NCBI GenBank assembly: GCA_903927685.1
Contig: CAIYOB010000416.1
Location: 1 to 25,725 of the forward strand
Source of the DNA: an uncultured Planctomycetaceae bacterium
GTDB taxonomy: Bacteria; Planctomycetota; Planctomycetia; Pirellulales; Pirellulaceae
Direction: 5' to 3'
DNA length: 25,725 nt
The notes under the pieces are model-generated. The model made no database searches, was not told where the DNA came from, and saw nothing but the letters and a program-made list of their open reading frames with translations. Made by a program: the position numbers and the translations under genes. Below are positions 1 to 8,723 of this stretch, one piece after another; position 1 is the stretch's first letter, and every line of letters starts with the position of its first letter.

Positions 1-1599
1 AACGGGATTGAACTGCCTTACGAGTGGCCGCCGCGGCATCGCGATCCGGCGTCCACCGAGCCGATGCCCGTGCCGTACCTGCGGCGACCGCCGAAGACGA
101 TTCCGATTGACGTCGGCCGACAATTGCTCGTGGACGATTTCCTGATCGAGAAGACCGATCTGAAACGCACCTTCCACAAGGCCGAGAAGTTCGCAGGCAA
201 TCCGGTGCTGCGAGCCGAGACACCACGGGAGCTGGCGGACTCGACGCTGGGCGAGCGCGGCCAGCAGGCGACGCTCTTCCTCGGCCAGGGCGGCGTCTTC
301 TGGGATCCTGCGGAGCAGCACTTCAAGATGTTCTACGTCGCCGGTTGGCGCGGGCCGCTGTCTTTGGCCACCAGCACCGACATGCAGCACTGGATGCGGC
401 AGGGGCCGCTGTTGTCCGAGGGCCTGCGCTGGACCGGTCCGCAACTGGCCAGCGGCGGGTCGGACAACTGCGTCTGGCTCGACGTGAACGCCACGAATCC
501 GGCCGAACGGATCAAGTTCCTGACCTGCTGGATGCACGTGCCCAAGGAGCAGCGTCCGGCGGGCTTCAACCACTCGCTGCACGTCAGCGACGGGCGCACG
601 TGGTCCGAGGCTGTGCCGACCGACATGGCCGCGGACGACTACTGCTCGTTCTTCTTCAATCCCTTCCGGCAGAAATGGGTCTACAGCATCAAACGCGGGA
701 CCGCGCGGGGCCGCAGTCGCTACTATCACGAGAGCGACAGTTTCCTGGCCGGCGCGGACTGGTCCCGGGCCGTCTACTGGACCAACGCCGACCGCCTCGA
801 TCGGCCGGAGCCGGAGGGCCGTTATCCCGGCGCCGGCGATCCCCCGCAGTTGTACAGCCTGAACGCCGTGGCCTACGAGAGCCTGCTGGTGGGCATGCAC
901 TACATTCATCGCGGCCCGAAGAACGAAGTCTGCGACCGGGGCGGTTTTCCCAAGCTGATCGACCTCGAACTAGGCTTCAGCCGCGACGGCTTCCACTGGG
1001 ACCGCCCCGACCGTAGCGGCTTCATCGTCGGCGAGCGCACGGAAGGAGCTTGGGACCGCGCCTATCTGCACAGCACGGCTGGTGTGTTTGTCGTGCTCGA
1101 CGACCGGCTGGTCTTTCCGTATACCGGCACTTCGGGAATTGCGCCCAGCGGCAAGCGGGGCATGTACACCGGCGGGGCCATCGGCCTGGCCACGCTCCGC
1201 CGCGACGGCTTCGCCTCGCTGGACGCCGCCGACACGCCTGGCACGTTGACGACCCGCCCGCTGCGGTTCCAGGGCCAGCACCTGTTCGTCAACCTTGACG
1301 CGCCGGGCGGCGAGTTGCGGGTGGAAGTGCTGACACTGGACGGCCAGCCCTACGGGCCGTTCACCGCGGAGAACTGCGTCCCGCTGAGCGGCGATAGCAC
1401 CCGCCAGCGAGTGGCGTGGCAGGGCGTGGACAGCCTCGCCCGCGCCAGCGGCAAGAACGTGCGACTGCGGTTCACCTTGACCCGCGGCTCGCTGTACTCG
1501 TTCTGGGTCACGCCCGATCCGAACGGCGCGAGCTACGGCTACGTGGCCGCCGGCGGGCCGGGATTCAGCGGCACGCTCGACGTGCCGAAGGCAGAATGA
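1..1599 (+). CDS. Glycoside-hydrolase-like five-bladed beta-propeller protein, 5' end outside the window
   Basis: The reading frame is open from base 1 and runs to a TGA at 1597-1599, so the gene starts upstream. The ATG at 64 lies inside the conserved lead-in and is not a convincing start. The motif VGRQLLVDDFLIE (about residues 39-51 counted from base 1) opens a domain with repeated Asp/Trp-rich strands such as GVFWDPAEQHFKMFYVAG and STDMQHW. This is the style of GH43/GH32-like beta-propellers common in planctomycetes. The last ~110 residues look like a beta-sandwich. The family is often annotated as glycosyl hydrolase, but no substrate or catalytic triad can be fixed from sequence alone. 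A signal peptide, if present, would lie before the window. Codon use is uniform and there is no frameshift. Confidence 0.75.
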   Translation, partial: NGIELPYEWPPRHRDPASTEPMPVPYLRRPPKTIPIDVGRQLLVDDFLIEKTDLKRTFHKAEKFAGNPVLRAETPRELADSTLGERGQQATLFLGQGGVFWDPAEQHFKMFYVAGWRGPLSLATSTDMQHWMRQGPLLSEGLRWTGPQLASGGSDNCVWLDVNATNPAERIKFLTCWMHVPKEQRPAGFNHSLHVSDGRTWSEAVPTDMAADDYCSFFFNPFRQKWVYSIKRGTARGRSRYYHESDSFLAGADWSRAVYWTNADRLDRPEPEGRYPGAGDPPQLYSLNAVAYESLLVGMHYIHRGPKNEVCDRGGFPKLIDLELGFSRDGFHWDRPDRSGFIVGERTEGAWDRAYLHSTAGVFVVLDDRLVFPYTGTSGIAPSGKRGMYTGGAIGLATLRRDGFASLDAADTPGTLTTRPLRFQGQHLFVNLDAPGGELRVEVLTLDGQPYGPFTAENCVPLSGDSTRQRVAWQGVDSLARASGKNVRLRFTLTRGSLYSFWVTPDPNGASYGYVAAGGPGFSGTLDVPKAE

Positions 1600-1637
1600 T
1601 GATCAGCACGCAATTTGGCGCAGCCACAGAAGGCACA

Positions 1638-1660
1638 AGTCCGCGACGAGTAGGCGGACT
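1638..1660. repeat. Small hairpin after the propeller gene
   Basis: AGTCCGC at 1638-1644 pairs perfectly with GCGGACT at 1654-1660 across a 9-base loop. It sits 39 bases after the propeller-gene stop. It may be a weak terminator for that gene or part of a dispersed GC-rich repeat. No T-run follows it on the plus strand. Confidence 0.4.
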
Positions 1661-1683
1661 CTGCGGACCAACCGATCGCAAGA

Positions 1684-2043
1684 TCAAGTTGCTCCGAAGT
1701 TCGACTCAGGCCCTTCGTTGTCGCATTCCTTGTCATCGAAGAAGACCAATGGGTTACCGTTTACATCCATTGATTCAAGCTGCCCCTTGACGTTCTTGAC
1801 GTCTTCAGCTGCATCAGGGACTTGAGGCGGTGGCTTGCCATCGTGCTGAAGAAAGAGCACAATATCGTTTCCTGGTGGCACCGTGAGCAGGCCCTGCTCG
1901 ATGCGGATGAGAAGGTATTCGGCTTGATTCGCTCTGGCTTCGGCTTCGTCTGGTTCGACTTTGCCGATGGTGAAGGTGTGGCGTTTCCCAGGGTAATGAA
2001 ACTGAAAACCCCAGCTTTCACCCTTCTTCTGGAGGGATGTCAT
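1684..2043 (-). pseudogene. N-terminal remnant of a tyrosine-recombinase-type integrase
   Basis: The 119-residue product begins MTSLQKKGESWGFQFHYPGK and continues through KRHTFTIGKV, EAEARANQAEYLL and a Leu-rich stretch to HDGKPP. This closely resembles the N-terminal arm/core-binding region of planctomycete phage-type integrases as I remember them. After HDGKPP the sequence loses resemblance and stops. The catalytic domain with its Arg-His-Arg-Tyr residues is absent from all frames nearby. The start at 2043 is chosen because homology begins there; AAGG lies a few bases upstream on the minus strand. A longer reading frame runs back through the tRNA but is not coding. The gene reads away from the tRNA-Leu about 130 bases off, so it is best read as a decayed integration scar. 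A short functional DNA-binding protein is a less likely alternative. Confidence 0.65.
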
Positions 2044-2110
2044 GACCGTGCCTTTTCTGCGATTGTTGGCAACCTGTCGTCGGCGTGCCCGCAGCGCGAC
2101 TGCGGTGGGG

Positions 2111-2139
2111 TTGTATCGCAAATCATTTAACAGTAAATA
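2111..2139 (+). promoter_or_regulatory. Possible sigma70-type promoter of the tRNA-Leu
   Basis: TTGTAT at 2111-2116 and TAAATA at 2134-2139 are separated by 17 bases and lie 35 bases before the tRNA 5' end. The local AT content is unusually high for this genome. The match to consensus is only moderate. Confidence 0.35.
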
Positions 2140-2173
2140 GTTGCAACGCGAAAGCAACACGACTGCAGCGTGA

Positions 2174-2255
<82 letters not shown>

Positions 2256-2269
2256 TCTTCAATCATGGA

Positions 2270-2303
2270 AAGGACTTGCGGCGACATGCCGCAAGTCCTT
2301 TTT
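2270..2303 (+). terminator. Intrinsic terminator after tRNA-Leu
   Basis: A perfect 13-bp stem (2270-2282 with 2288-2300) encloses a 5-base loop and runs into five T residues (2299-2303). It begins 15 bases after the tRNA and is a strong rho-independent terminator. Confidence 0.9.
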
Positions 2304-2320
2304 CGTTGACATTGCACGTT

Positions 2321-2380
2321 GGTGTAACGTTCGTGTAACAGAGTCGCGGTGAAATTGCCGTGAAATGGCGGTGTAACACC
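2321..2380. repeat. Five short direct repeats in 11-bp phase beside the tRNA
   Basis: Copies of a GGTGTAAC-like octamer start at 2321, 2332, 2348, 2359 and 2370. The sequences are GGTGTAAC, CGTGTAAC, GGTGAAAT, CGTGAAAT and GGTGTAAC. Three of the four intervals are 11 bases, one DNA turn, and one is 16. Arrays like this are typical of multi-site protein binding. Their position just past a tRNA and its terminator fits arm-type sites for an integrase. The binding protein is unknown. Confidence 0.6.
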
Positions 2381-3109
2381 GATGCAATACAGCCGGTCGC
2401 GGAGCAGCCCCGACCACGCTCACAAAGGCCCGCCCACGACCCATCCTCGCCCTGCCACCGCCGTGGCCGGAGATCAGATGGAGGCTCATTGGATCGCCCC
2501 GGCCCATGTCAAACCGGCGTCAGGGCCGGGATCAGCCGCCACCCGCCGCAGCATGGGATCAGATCAAATCTCGTCGGATCGCCCCGGATCGTCGGGTGGT
2601 CGGCCAAACCCGTTTCCAGGGCCACAACCAGTCGCATCTTCGCCCCATCATCACCCAAGCCGAAGATCAGCCTCATCCTCATCCCACCGCCCATGATCGC
2701 CGTGGGGCGGCCCGGCCCAACCCGGCAGCCAGGGGCCGGGAACAGATTAAATTCGGCACAACAGGGGCAGGGGACTGGAATCAGGCGGAGTTCGCCGGGA
2801 TGAGTGGGATCGCCGTGGGGCGGCCCGGCCACGACTGGCAGCCGGGGGGCCGTGAACAGTCCAGCCGGGGGGCGGCTTTCGCTGAGTTGGTGGAGGGCCC
2901 TTGTATTTTTCCCGATTGGGGCGTGGTACACTACCGATCTGGTGGCGGTAAGGTGCTTTGCGGGACTCGCGTTCCGCGAAGGGCTTACTGGACCTTGGGG
3001 CGACCAAGTTTTTCGTCGGTCATGGGGGGCCGCTGGAAGCGGAACGGGTGACGGAGTGGCTGGGATGGGTTGGCAGTGGTTGAAGTTCCCAACCACGGTC
3101 TGCCCGCCC
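2381..3109. repeat. Gene-poor stretch with degenerate direct repeats
   Basis: No frame here gives a convincing protein. The open frames on both strands are Pro/Arg/Gly-rich products of GC-rich DNA. Related blocks beginning GATCGCC and running to a GGGCCGGGAACAG-like end occur near 2491, 2579, 2695 and 2809. The last two are the most alike over about 50 bases and are spaced 114 bases apart, while the first two are weaker. GATC words are frequent between them. The stretch may be a decayed non-coding repeat array or a ruined gene. Confidence 0.5.
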
Positions 3110-4279
3110 TCACCCAATCTCCACCAGATCCCTCATGCAGAACTTGGCGGCGACCCCTGCCTGCCGGCAGATTTCCAGGAACGGCCCGACCACATGTTCG
3201 TCGGCCACCTCCTTGGGCAGCCGCCAACTCCCGCCCCGCCAGACCGGCCTGCCCGGAGCCGACAACGCACTGTACAAGTCCCGCAGGGCGGCCATCGTGG
3301 CGGAAATCGGACGGCCACGAGGCTGCACGATCTTCACCGGCGAGTAGACGACATGCTGGACTCCCACCTCACGGGCGAAATCTACAAGCTGCTCCAGGTC
3401 GCCAATGATCTGTGCCTCGGTGAGGCCAACATCGGCCATGCTCGGTTTTCCAGCCAGTGGCAAAGGCGACCGTGGGAACAGCGGGTCAATTCGCAGGACT
3501 ACGGGGATGCCTGCCTCCCGTAGTGCCCGGACGCCTGCCTTCCGGTCCTCGACGCTGGGGGCTGCTACATCGTAGGCCCGCCGTGCGTCGTCTCGCCAGA
3601 AGGCCAGGCTGACCTGAACCTGAAGCGGCGTGGTGACCTGGGCCTGCTTCGAATGGTCCGGGGAAATCATGCCCAACGACTGGAACAGATCCAGGTAGCC
3701 GAGTTTCACCGGCAGCAACGGGTTCTTGGTCAGCATTGTCACCGTGGTGAATCGGTGTCGATGTTCAAGGATGCCTTCCAGGGCAACACGTGTGTGACCG
3801 TGGACCTGCTCCAGGGGTTGGAAGGGATCGGTGCTGTTCGACAGATGGACGGGTGCCGGAGGCACGTCGAACGCTTCCAGGTCGGTCAGATCCCGTTCCA
3901 ACATCCGCTCGAAACCACGCTTGCAGGACGCCTTCGACTGGGCGTAGCTCACGGCGTAGCAGTATTCGCACTCGTGGGAGCATCCGCTGTACACGTTCAG
4001 GCAGTAGCGGTGGCCGCTGGGGAAGACTGTCTGAGCAGCGAACGGGCAGTACCAGTGCAGGACACTTGGGCGTGTCGGGCCGATCTGCTCTTTCTTTGAC
4101 CCCCAGGGCAAGAAATAGGCGGCCAGTGCCAACTGCTGATCTTCCGGCAGCCCATTCCACACAGGCTTGAAGTCTGGGTGAATCCGGGCGATGAGGCCCC
4201 GTAGTTCGTCATCCGTGGGCCGACTCCGTGTCGCACGGCCCTGGTCCGGTTCCAACAAATTCAATTGCTTTTTGCCCAT
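3110..4279 (-). CDS. Radical SAM protein, spore photoproduct lyase-like (SplB/COG1533 type)
   Basis: The 389-residue product carries a CSHECEYC motif, the Cys-x3-Cys-x2-Cys ligand set of a radical SAM 4Fe-4S cluster, in the context NVYSGCSHECEYCYA. This is followed by SNSTDPFQPLE and TMLTKNP segments typical of the SPL-like COG1533 group. Members cleave S-adenosylmethionine to a radical; most have no assigned substrate. True spore photoproduct lyase repairs thymine dimers in Firmicutes spores, so that role should not be assumed here. The start at 4279 (MGKKQLNLLEP) is preferred over an upstream ATG because the extra 35 residues are Cys/Arg-rich and unlike coding sequence; AAGG lies upstream. 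It is the last gene of the minus-strand block, about 200 bases after the VOC gene. Confidence 0.8.
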   Translation of the reverse strand: MGKKQLNLLEPDQGRATRSRPTDDELRGLIARIHPDFKPVWNGLPEDQQLALAAYFLPWGSKKEQIGPTRPSVLHWYCPFAAQTVFPSGHRYCLNVYSGCSHECEYCYAVSYAQSKASCKRGFERMLERDLTDLEAFDVPPAPVHLSNSTDPFQPLEQVHGHTRVALEGILEHRHRFTTVTMLTKNPLLPVKLGYLDLFQSLGMISPDHSKQAQVTTPLQVQVSLAFWRDDARRAYDVAAPSVEDRKAGVRALREAGIPVVLRIDPLFPRSPLPLAGKPSMADVGLTEAQIIGDLEQLVDFAREVGVQHVVYSPVKIVQPRGRPISATMAALRDLYSALSAPGRPVWRGGSWRLPKEVADEHVVGPFLEICRQAGVAAKFCMRDLVEIG

Positions 4280-4478
4280 CCCGACACCTTGGCATTGTCC
4301 GCCGCATTGGATCTGACGCGGCTCACACCGGTCATTCCGACAAACGCTCCCACGGCGTCCAGCGTGGAATCCAACGAGGCACATTCCGTCTGTATATCAG
4401 GTAGCTGCCGGAATGGCCACGGTCACCATGCCGGGGAGCAGGAGGATTGCTCGTAGGTGTTTCCAGGCGCTCATTGGG

Positions 4479-4904
4479 CTACCAACCAGCGGGGGTTCCC
4501 CAAAGGCCGGGGGTCACCAGTTCGACGGAATTACCTGCCGGGTCACGAAAGTAGATCGATGCTCCTCCTCTAGGCCACGACACTTCTTTCTCGATGGCGA
4601 TCCTATTATCGGTGAGCCATTGTCGACAACTATTCAGCGATTCAGATCGAACACCGAGAGCGAAATGGCCCGGTCCTCGTGCCCCGTGGGCCGGAAAGAC
4701 GCCGCCGGAAAGCGTTGCCTGCGGGTTGAACACCAACAAAACGCTGTGATTTCCAACTTGAAAGAAGACATGTCGCCCCGGCTCCCGTCCGATCACGTTC
4801 AAGCCGAGAACATCCCTGTAGAAGCGTTCGATCTGATCCAGATCCTCCGCATACACGGCCGTCTCGACAACGGCTTCAATCTGTGAGACTGCTGCATTGT
4901 TCAT
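4479..4904 (-). CDS. VOC-superfamily (glyoxalase/bleomycin-resistance fold) protein
   Basis: The 141-residue protein has the paired beta-alpha-beta-beta-beta modules of the vicinal oxygen chelate fold. The first strand is VVETAVYAEDL followed by the helix IERFYRDVLGL. The second half contains GPGHFALGV and ends in YFRDPAGNSVELVTPG. The Glu in the first strand, the His of GHFALGV and the Glu of SVEL are in usual metal-ligand positions. VOC proteins act as glyoxalases, dioxygenases or drug-binding proteins, and the exact reaction is not readable. The start at 4904 is well supported by GCGGAGG five bases upstream. The gene follows the nitroreductase with a 33-base gap and is probably co-transcribed with it. 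Confidence 0.85.
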   Translation of the reverse strand: MNNAAVSQIEAVVETAVYAEDLDQIERFYRDVLGLNVIGREPGRHVFFQVGNHSVLLVFNPQATLSGGVFPAHGARGPGHFALGVRSESLNSCRQWLTDNRIAIEKEVSWPRGGASIYFRDPAGNSVELVTPGLWGTPAGW

Positions 4905-4937
4905 CTTGCCTCCGCTTGGCAAAGGTCAGTCCGCCAT

Positions 4938-5546
4938 CTACTGGATGATCGAGGACACTTTGCCCCACTGGCCGCCAAACATGAATTCGGCGAGGGGCTT
5001 CCGCTGCCTGGTTGCGAGGTCACGTTGCCTGTAGACCTCGGCCAGGGCGTTCGGGTCGGCGGCGTAGCCAATCGCCAAGCCCGTCAAGGGCTGCACGCCT
5101 TCGGGGACACGGTACAATTCACGAACCTTCTCCGGGAGAATGCCTATCATCTGGTGGACGAATAACCCACGGGCTGTTGCCTCGAAGGTCAGGCTTGCAC
5201 TGGCAAGACCCAGATCGTGAACGGCAGCGGCGTTGGGTTTGCCATTGCGAACAAAGTGCAAGTTGGTGCAGCCAATCGCCAGTACTGGAGCCGCCTTGGC
5301 CCACGCCTGATTCCCCTCGACGAGGCAGGAGAGCAATCGCTCGAAATCTGCGGGACTGGCTTTGGTCGCCACGATGTAGCTCCACGGCTGCTCGTTGTAG
5401 GACGACGCCGCCCAGCGAGCGGCCTCGAACAGGGAGCGAAGGTCGTCATCAGACACAAATCGCTCGGCAAACGCGTAGGGACTCCAACGGCTTGCGATCA
5501 GTTCGTGAATGGCGTGATCAGGAATCGCCTGTTTTTGCGTTGTCAT
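4938..5546 (-). CDS. Nitroreductase-family FMN oxidoreductase
   Basis: The 202-residue protein begins with the family pattern HELIASRWSPYAF and continues with LFEAARWAASSYNEQPWSYIVA. The Arg-Trp-Ser and Ser-x-Asn-Glu-Gln-Pro-Trp segments are the usual FMN-contact regions. Near the C-terminus LTGLAIGYAAD matches the conserved Gly-x-Gly-Tyr end. Enzymes of this type use NAD(P)H and FMN to reduce nitro compounds, quinones or other electrophiles in the cytoplasm. Length is normal for single-domain members. GAGG lies about ten bases before the ATG. The pirin remnant upstream and the VOC gene downstream suggest a small detoxification or redox-stress operon on the minus strand. Confidence 0.88.
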   Translation of the reverse strand: MTTQKQAIPDHAIHELIASRWSPYAFAERFVSDDDLRSLFEAARWAASSYNEQPWSYIVATKASPADFERLLSCLVEGNQAWAKAAPVLAIGCTNLHFVRNGKPNAAAVHDLGLASASLTFEATARGLFVHQMIGILPEKVRELYRVPEGVQPLTGLAIGYAADPNALAEVYRQRDLATRQRKPLAEFMFGGQWGKVSSIIQ

Positions 5547-5604
5547 TTCTCGGTCCTCTTTCCTGTGAGTTGGCCAGCACGCCTGAGTTCATGTCCGCAA
5601 CTGA

Positions 5605-5942
5605 CTACGGCAAATCGAAGAGCATCACTGCGGAAGGTTTGTTGGCCCGGATCGACAGTTGTGTCTCGTCGGTCACGGCAGCCCCATCGCTCGCCGCCAA
5701 CGCAAGGCCGTTCAGTTCGACCACTCCCCGTAGAACTTGGAGCCACGCATGACGACCGGGCTGCAACTCGTGCCTGACCTCCTGATCGGCCGCCAGCGTC
5801 GAAAGGTAGATATGGGCGTCCTGATGGATCAGAAGTGATGCCAGGTATCGAGCCAGCCGTGGTTGGCGTGGCCCCGCTCGGCAGCCCGCCGCACTTGAAT
5901 CTGCTTCGGTTCCACCTCCGGCCAGTCGCTTTTCGTGGACAT
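5605..5942 (-). pseudogene. Pirin-family gene with large internal deletion and frame change
   Basis: In one frame the minus strand gives IQVRRAAERGHANHGWLDTW (the standard pirin opening), then HHF and a stop at 5835-5837. In the next frame, starting within the same bases, it gives ASLLIHQDAHIYLS, then HELQPGRHAWLQVLRGVVEL, NGLALAASDGAAVTDETQLS and a final VMLFDLP with a stop at 5605. Those are the standard pirin C-terminal segments. Intact pirins are about 230 residues, so roughly 130-150 residues between the two pieces, including the usual His/Glu metal site, are missing at a junction near 5837-5850. The ATG at 5942 is a plausible start. An in-frame ATG at 6068 would add a hydrophobic leader ending in VVVAC, which looks like a lipoprotein signal but may be chance. 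The nitroreductase follows 58 bases on. Confidence 0.82.
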
Positions 5943-6208
5943 GCCAAGTCCGCTCCCTTCTTTCGGCATTGTACAGGCGACGACGACGGCGGGCCAGAAA
6001 ACAACCAAAACCACCGGCGTTTTGTGCAGCGGCCGCTCACTCAAAAACCACTTGGACGAGCGAACCATGCCACCGTCGCTGGTGTCTACATGCTCATGGA
6101 CGCCACGTAAACCGTGTCTGCTGTGGGGATTCCCTTGGCCCATTGCGGTTTGCCTGCCGGGGATAATCGACATGCTACCGTCCAGCCGAGGGAGGAAAGG
6201 GCGTTCTG

Positions 6209-6945
<737 letters not shown>

Positions 6946-6949
<4 letters not shown>

Positions 6950-8067
6950 ACTGGCAAGAACTCAAGCAGTCATCGCTCAACGACATCCTGGCCTGGGCGG
7001 AACCCCAGCCGTGGTGTCAGGCGATGGCGGACTGTGCCCAGGATGCCGAATGGCATTCGGAAGGCGATGTCTGGACACACACGAAGATGGTGTGTCAGCA
7101 ACTTGCCGAACTTGAGGCGTGGCCGAGGTTGTTTTCGGACGAGCAAGCCGTGCTGACCTTCACCGCACTGTTTCACGACGCTGCCAAGCCACTAACTTCG
7201 GAGGCCGATCCCAAAACCGGACGGATCACGTCACCGAAGCACGCCGTCAAGGGCGAACACCTGGCCCGTGGCGTCCTGCGTGACCTGGGCTGCGACTTGG
7301 CGACCCGTGAGCAGATCGCCCGCTTGGTCCGATATCACGGGCGGCCAGCGTTCCTGCTGGAACGGTCTGACCCGACTCATGAAGTGGTCCGGCTGTCATG
7401 GCTGGTCAACAATCGGCTTCTGTACCTGTTTGCCCTGGCCGACACCCGTGGTCGAGACACCGAGGCCATGTCTCGTCCCGAAGAGAACCTGCATTACTGG
7501 ATGCTGCTGGCGGAAGAAAACGGCTGCTACGAGCAGCCCTACCCGTTCGCCAATGACCATGCCCGGTTCTTGTTCTTCCGACAACGGGAGCCGAACCTGC
7601 ACTACGTCCCCCACGAAGCCTTCGCCTGCCGGGTGACGGTGATGTCCGGCTTGCCCGGCAGCGGCAAGGACACGTGGCTGGCACGGAATCGAACTGACCT
7701 GCCGGTTGTATCGCTGGACGACATCCGTGGGGAACTGGATGTCGATCCAACGGACGATCAAGGCACCGTGGTGCAGTTGGCTCGTAAACGGTGCCGTGAA
7801 TTCCTGCGGGCCGGTACGTCGTTGGCCTTCAACGCCACCAACATTCTGAAGCAGACCCGCCAACGGTGGATCGACCTGTTTGTTGACTACAACACCCGCA
7901 TCGAACTGGTCTACGTGGAACCGCCGTTTGACCGGCTGTTGCGTCAGAACAAAGGCCGGAAGAACCCTGTCCCTGAGCAAGTCGTGCGGAAGCTGGCGGC
8001 CAAGTGCGAACCGCCCACGTGGACCGAATGTCACGCCTTGCTGCTGGTTGATGGCGAGACCAAATGA
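6946..8067 (+). CDS. HD-Pnk: HD phosphohydrolase fused to 5'-OH polynucleotide kinase
   Basis: The 373-residue protein has two modules. Residues ~20-180 form an HD domain with His37, His45, the HDAAK motif (His77, Asp78, Lys81), His105, His131 (YHGR) and Asp166...Arg170 (ADTRGR). From ~225 on is a P-loop kinase: GLPGSGKDT (Walker A, Lys241), [14 protein letters not shown], and a lid segment [15 protein letters not shown] followed by EPPTWTE. This matches the layout of the biochemically characterised Runella slithyformis HD-Pnk, which removes 2',3'-cyclic and 3' phosphates and phosphorylates 5'-OH ends. The start overlaps the ligase stop and its own stop overlaps the next ATG, so the three genes are translationally coupled. 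All key residues that I can place by memory of the family appear present. The natural RNA or DNA substrate is unknown. Confidence 0.9.
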
Positions 8068-8456
8068 ACGGCGAAACTCGGATCAAGCAGGTCATCGTCA
8101 TGCGTCACGACTTGAAAATGCGTCGTGGCAAACAGATCGCCCAGGGTGCTCATGCCGCCATGTCGTTCCTTTGCCGTCGCTTGCAGGAAGCAGGCTCCGT
8201 GTCGCTCGACGGCCTCACCGACGCCCAACGTGCATGGCTGACCGGGGCGTTCGCCAAGGTCTGCTGCCGGGTGGACAGCGAAGAGGAACTGATGCAGATC
8301 CACGACAAGGCGGTGGAGGCCGGGCTGGAAGTCCATCTAATCACGGACAGCGGCAGGACGGAATTCCACGGCCAGCCGACTCGGACCTGCCTCGCCATCG
8401 GCCCCGACGAGGCCGACAAGATCGATGCGATCACCGGCCACCTTGAACTACTGTAG
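8064..8456 (+). CDS. Pth2-type peptidyl-tRNA hydrolase
   Basis: The 130-residue protein shows the Pth2 signature. It begins with [20 protein letters not shown] followed by GAHAA. The middle holds [19 protein letters not shown], and the end is [17 protein letters not shown] and [12 protein letters not shown]. Pth2 enzymes release peptide from peptidyl-tRNA and are the usual form in archaea and eukaryotes. Bacteria normally rely on the unrelated Pth1, so a bacterial Pth2 is usually an extra, specialised copy. The ATG overlaps the TGA of the HD-Pnk gene. Sharing a coupled operon with RNA end-healing and ligation enzymes suggests that it acts on tRNA damaged or stalled during translation; that link is inference. 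Confidence 0.9.
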   Translation: MNGETRIKQVIVMRHDLKMRRGKQIAQGAHAAMSFLCRRLQEAGSVSLDGLTDAQRAWLTGAFAKVCCRVDSEEELMQIHDKAVEAGLEVHLITDSGRTEFHGQPTRTCLAIGPDEADKIDAITGHLELL

Positions 8457-8459
8457 ACG

Positions 8460-8708
8460 GTGGGCAACATGCGACGCAAGCTTTCCACGCCGGTAAAACT
8501 CATCGTCCTGCTCACCCTGATGCCGATCTGCGGAATCGTGGCGGTGATCTTGGTCGTTTTCTTGCTGATGGGGATCGGCCTATGGCTTGAAGACAACTAC
8601 GAGCTTTTGTCCAGCGGCTCCAAGGGCACGGTGATCGTGGCAGGCACGTTTGCAGTCGGAGCGTTGGCTCCCGTGCTGCTGCTCTGGCGATGGCTGGGCG
8701 ACGAGTAG
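8460..8708 (+). CDS. Small two-helix membrane protein, last gene of the RNA-repair cassette
   Basis: The 82-residue product has two hydrophobic segments, about residues 13-42 (KLIVLLTLMPICGIVAVILV and on) and 58-77 (VIVAGTFAVGALAPVLLLW). A short acidic stretch, LEDNYELLSSG, separates them. The frame opens with GTG at 8460, three bases after the Pth2 stop; ATG at 8469 (MRRKLS) is an alternative start with a more typical basic N-terminus. I recognise no family. The tight spacing suggests co-transcription with the three RNA genes. It could be a membrane anchor, a toxin-like small protein or an unrelated passenger. The next gene converges on it 15 bases later. Confidence 0.6.
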   Translation: MGNMRRKLSTPVKLIVLLTLMPICGIVAVILVVFLLMGIGLWLEDNYELLSSGSKGTVIVAGTFAVGALAPVLLLWRWLGDE

Positions 8709-8723
8709 TCCGAATCACGGCTG

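Noticed and set aside
345..1016. A 223-residue plus-strand frame inside the propeller gene
   Set aside because: An Ala/Arg-rich out-of-frame shadow of a conserved gene.
2321..2380. CRISPR-like array
   Set aside because: Repeat units of eight bases with 3-8 base gaps are far too short, and no cas gene is present.
2509..3117. A 202-residue minus-strand open frame
   Set aside because: The product is Pro/Arg/Gly-rich and overlaps other frames of the same character. It crosses the degenerate repeats and shows no domain, so it is likely a by-product of GC-rich DNA.
6125..6165. Sigma54-like promoter before the RNA-repair cassette, by analogy with rtc operons
   Set aside because: TTGGC and TTGC words are present but the distance between the GG and GC elements does not fit the -24/-12 spacing.
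5943..6208. Lipoprotein leader in front of the pirin remnant (start at 6068, Cys after VVVA)
   Set aside because: The frame is continuous and the leader looks plausible, but pirins are normally cytoplasmic or nuclear and the gene is broken, so I could not support a functional export signal.
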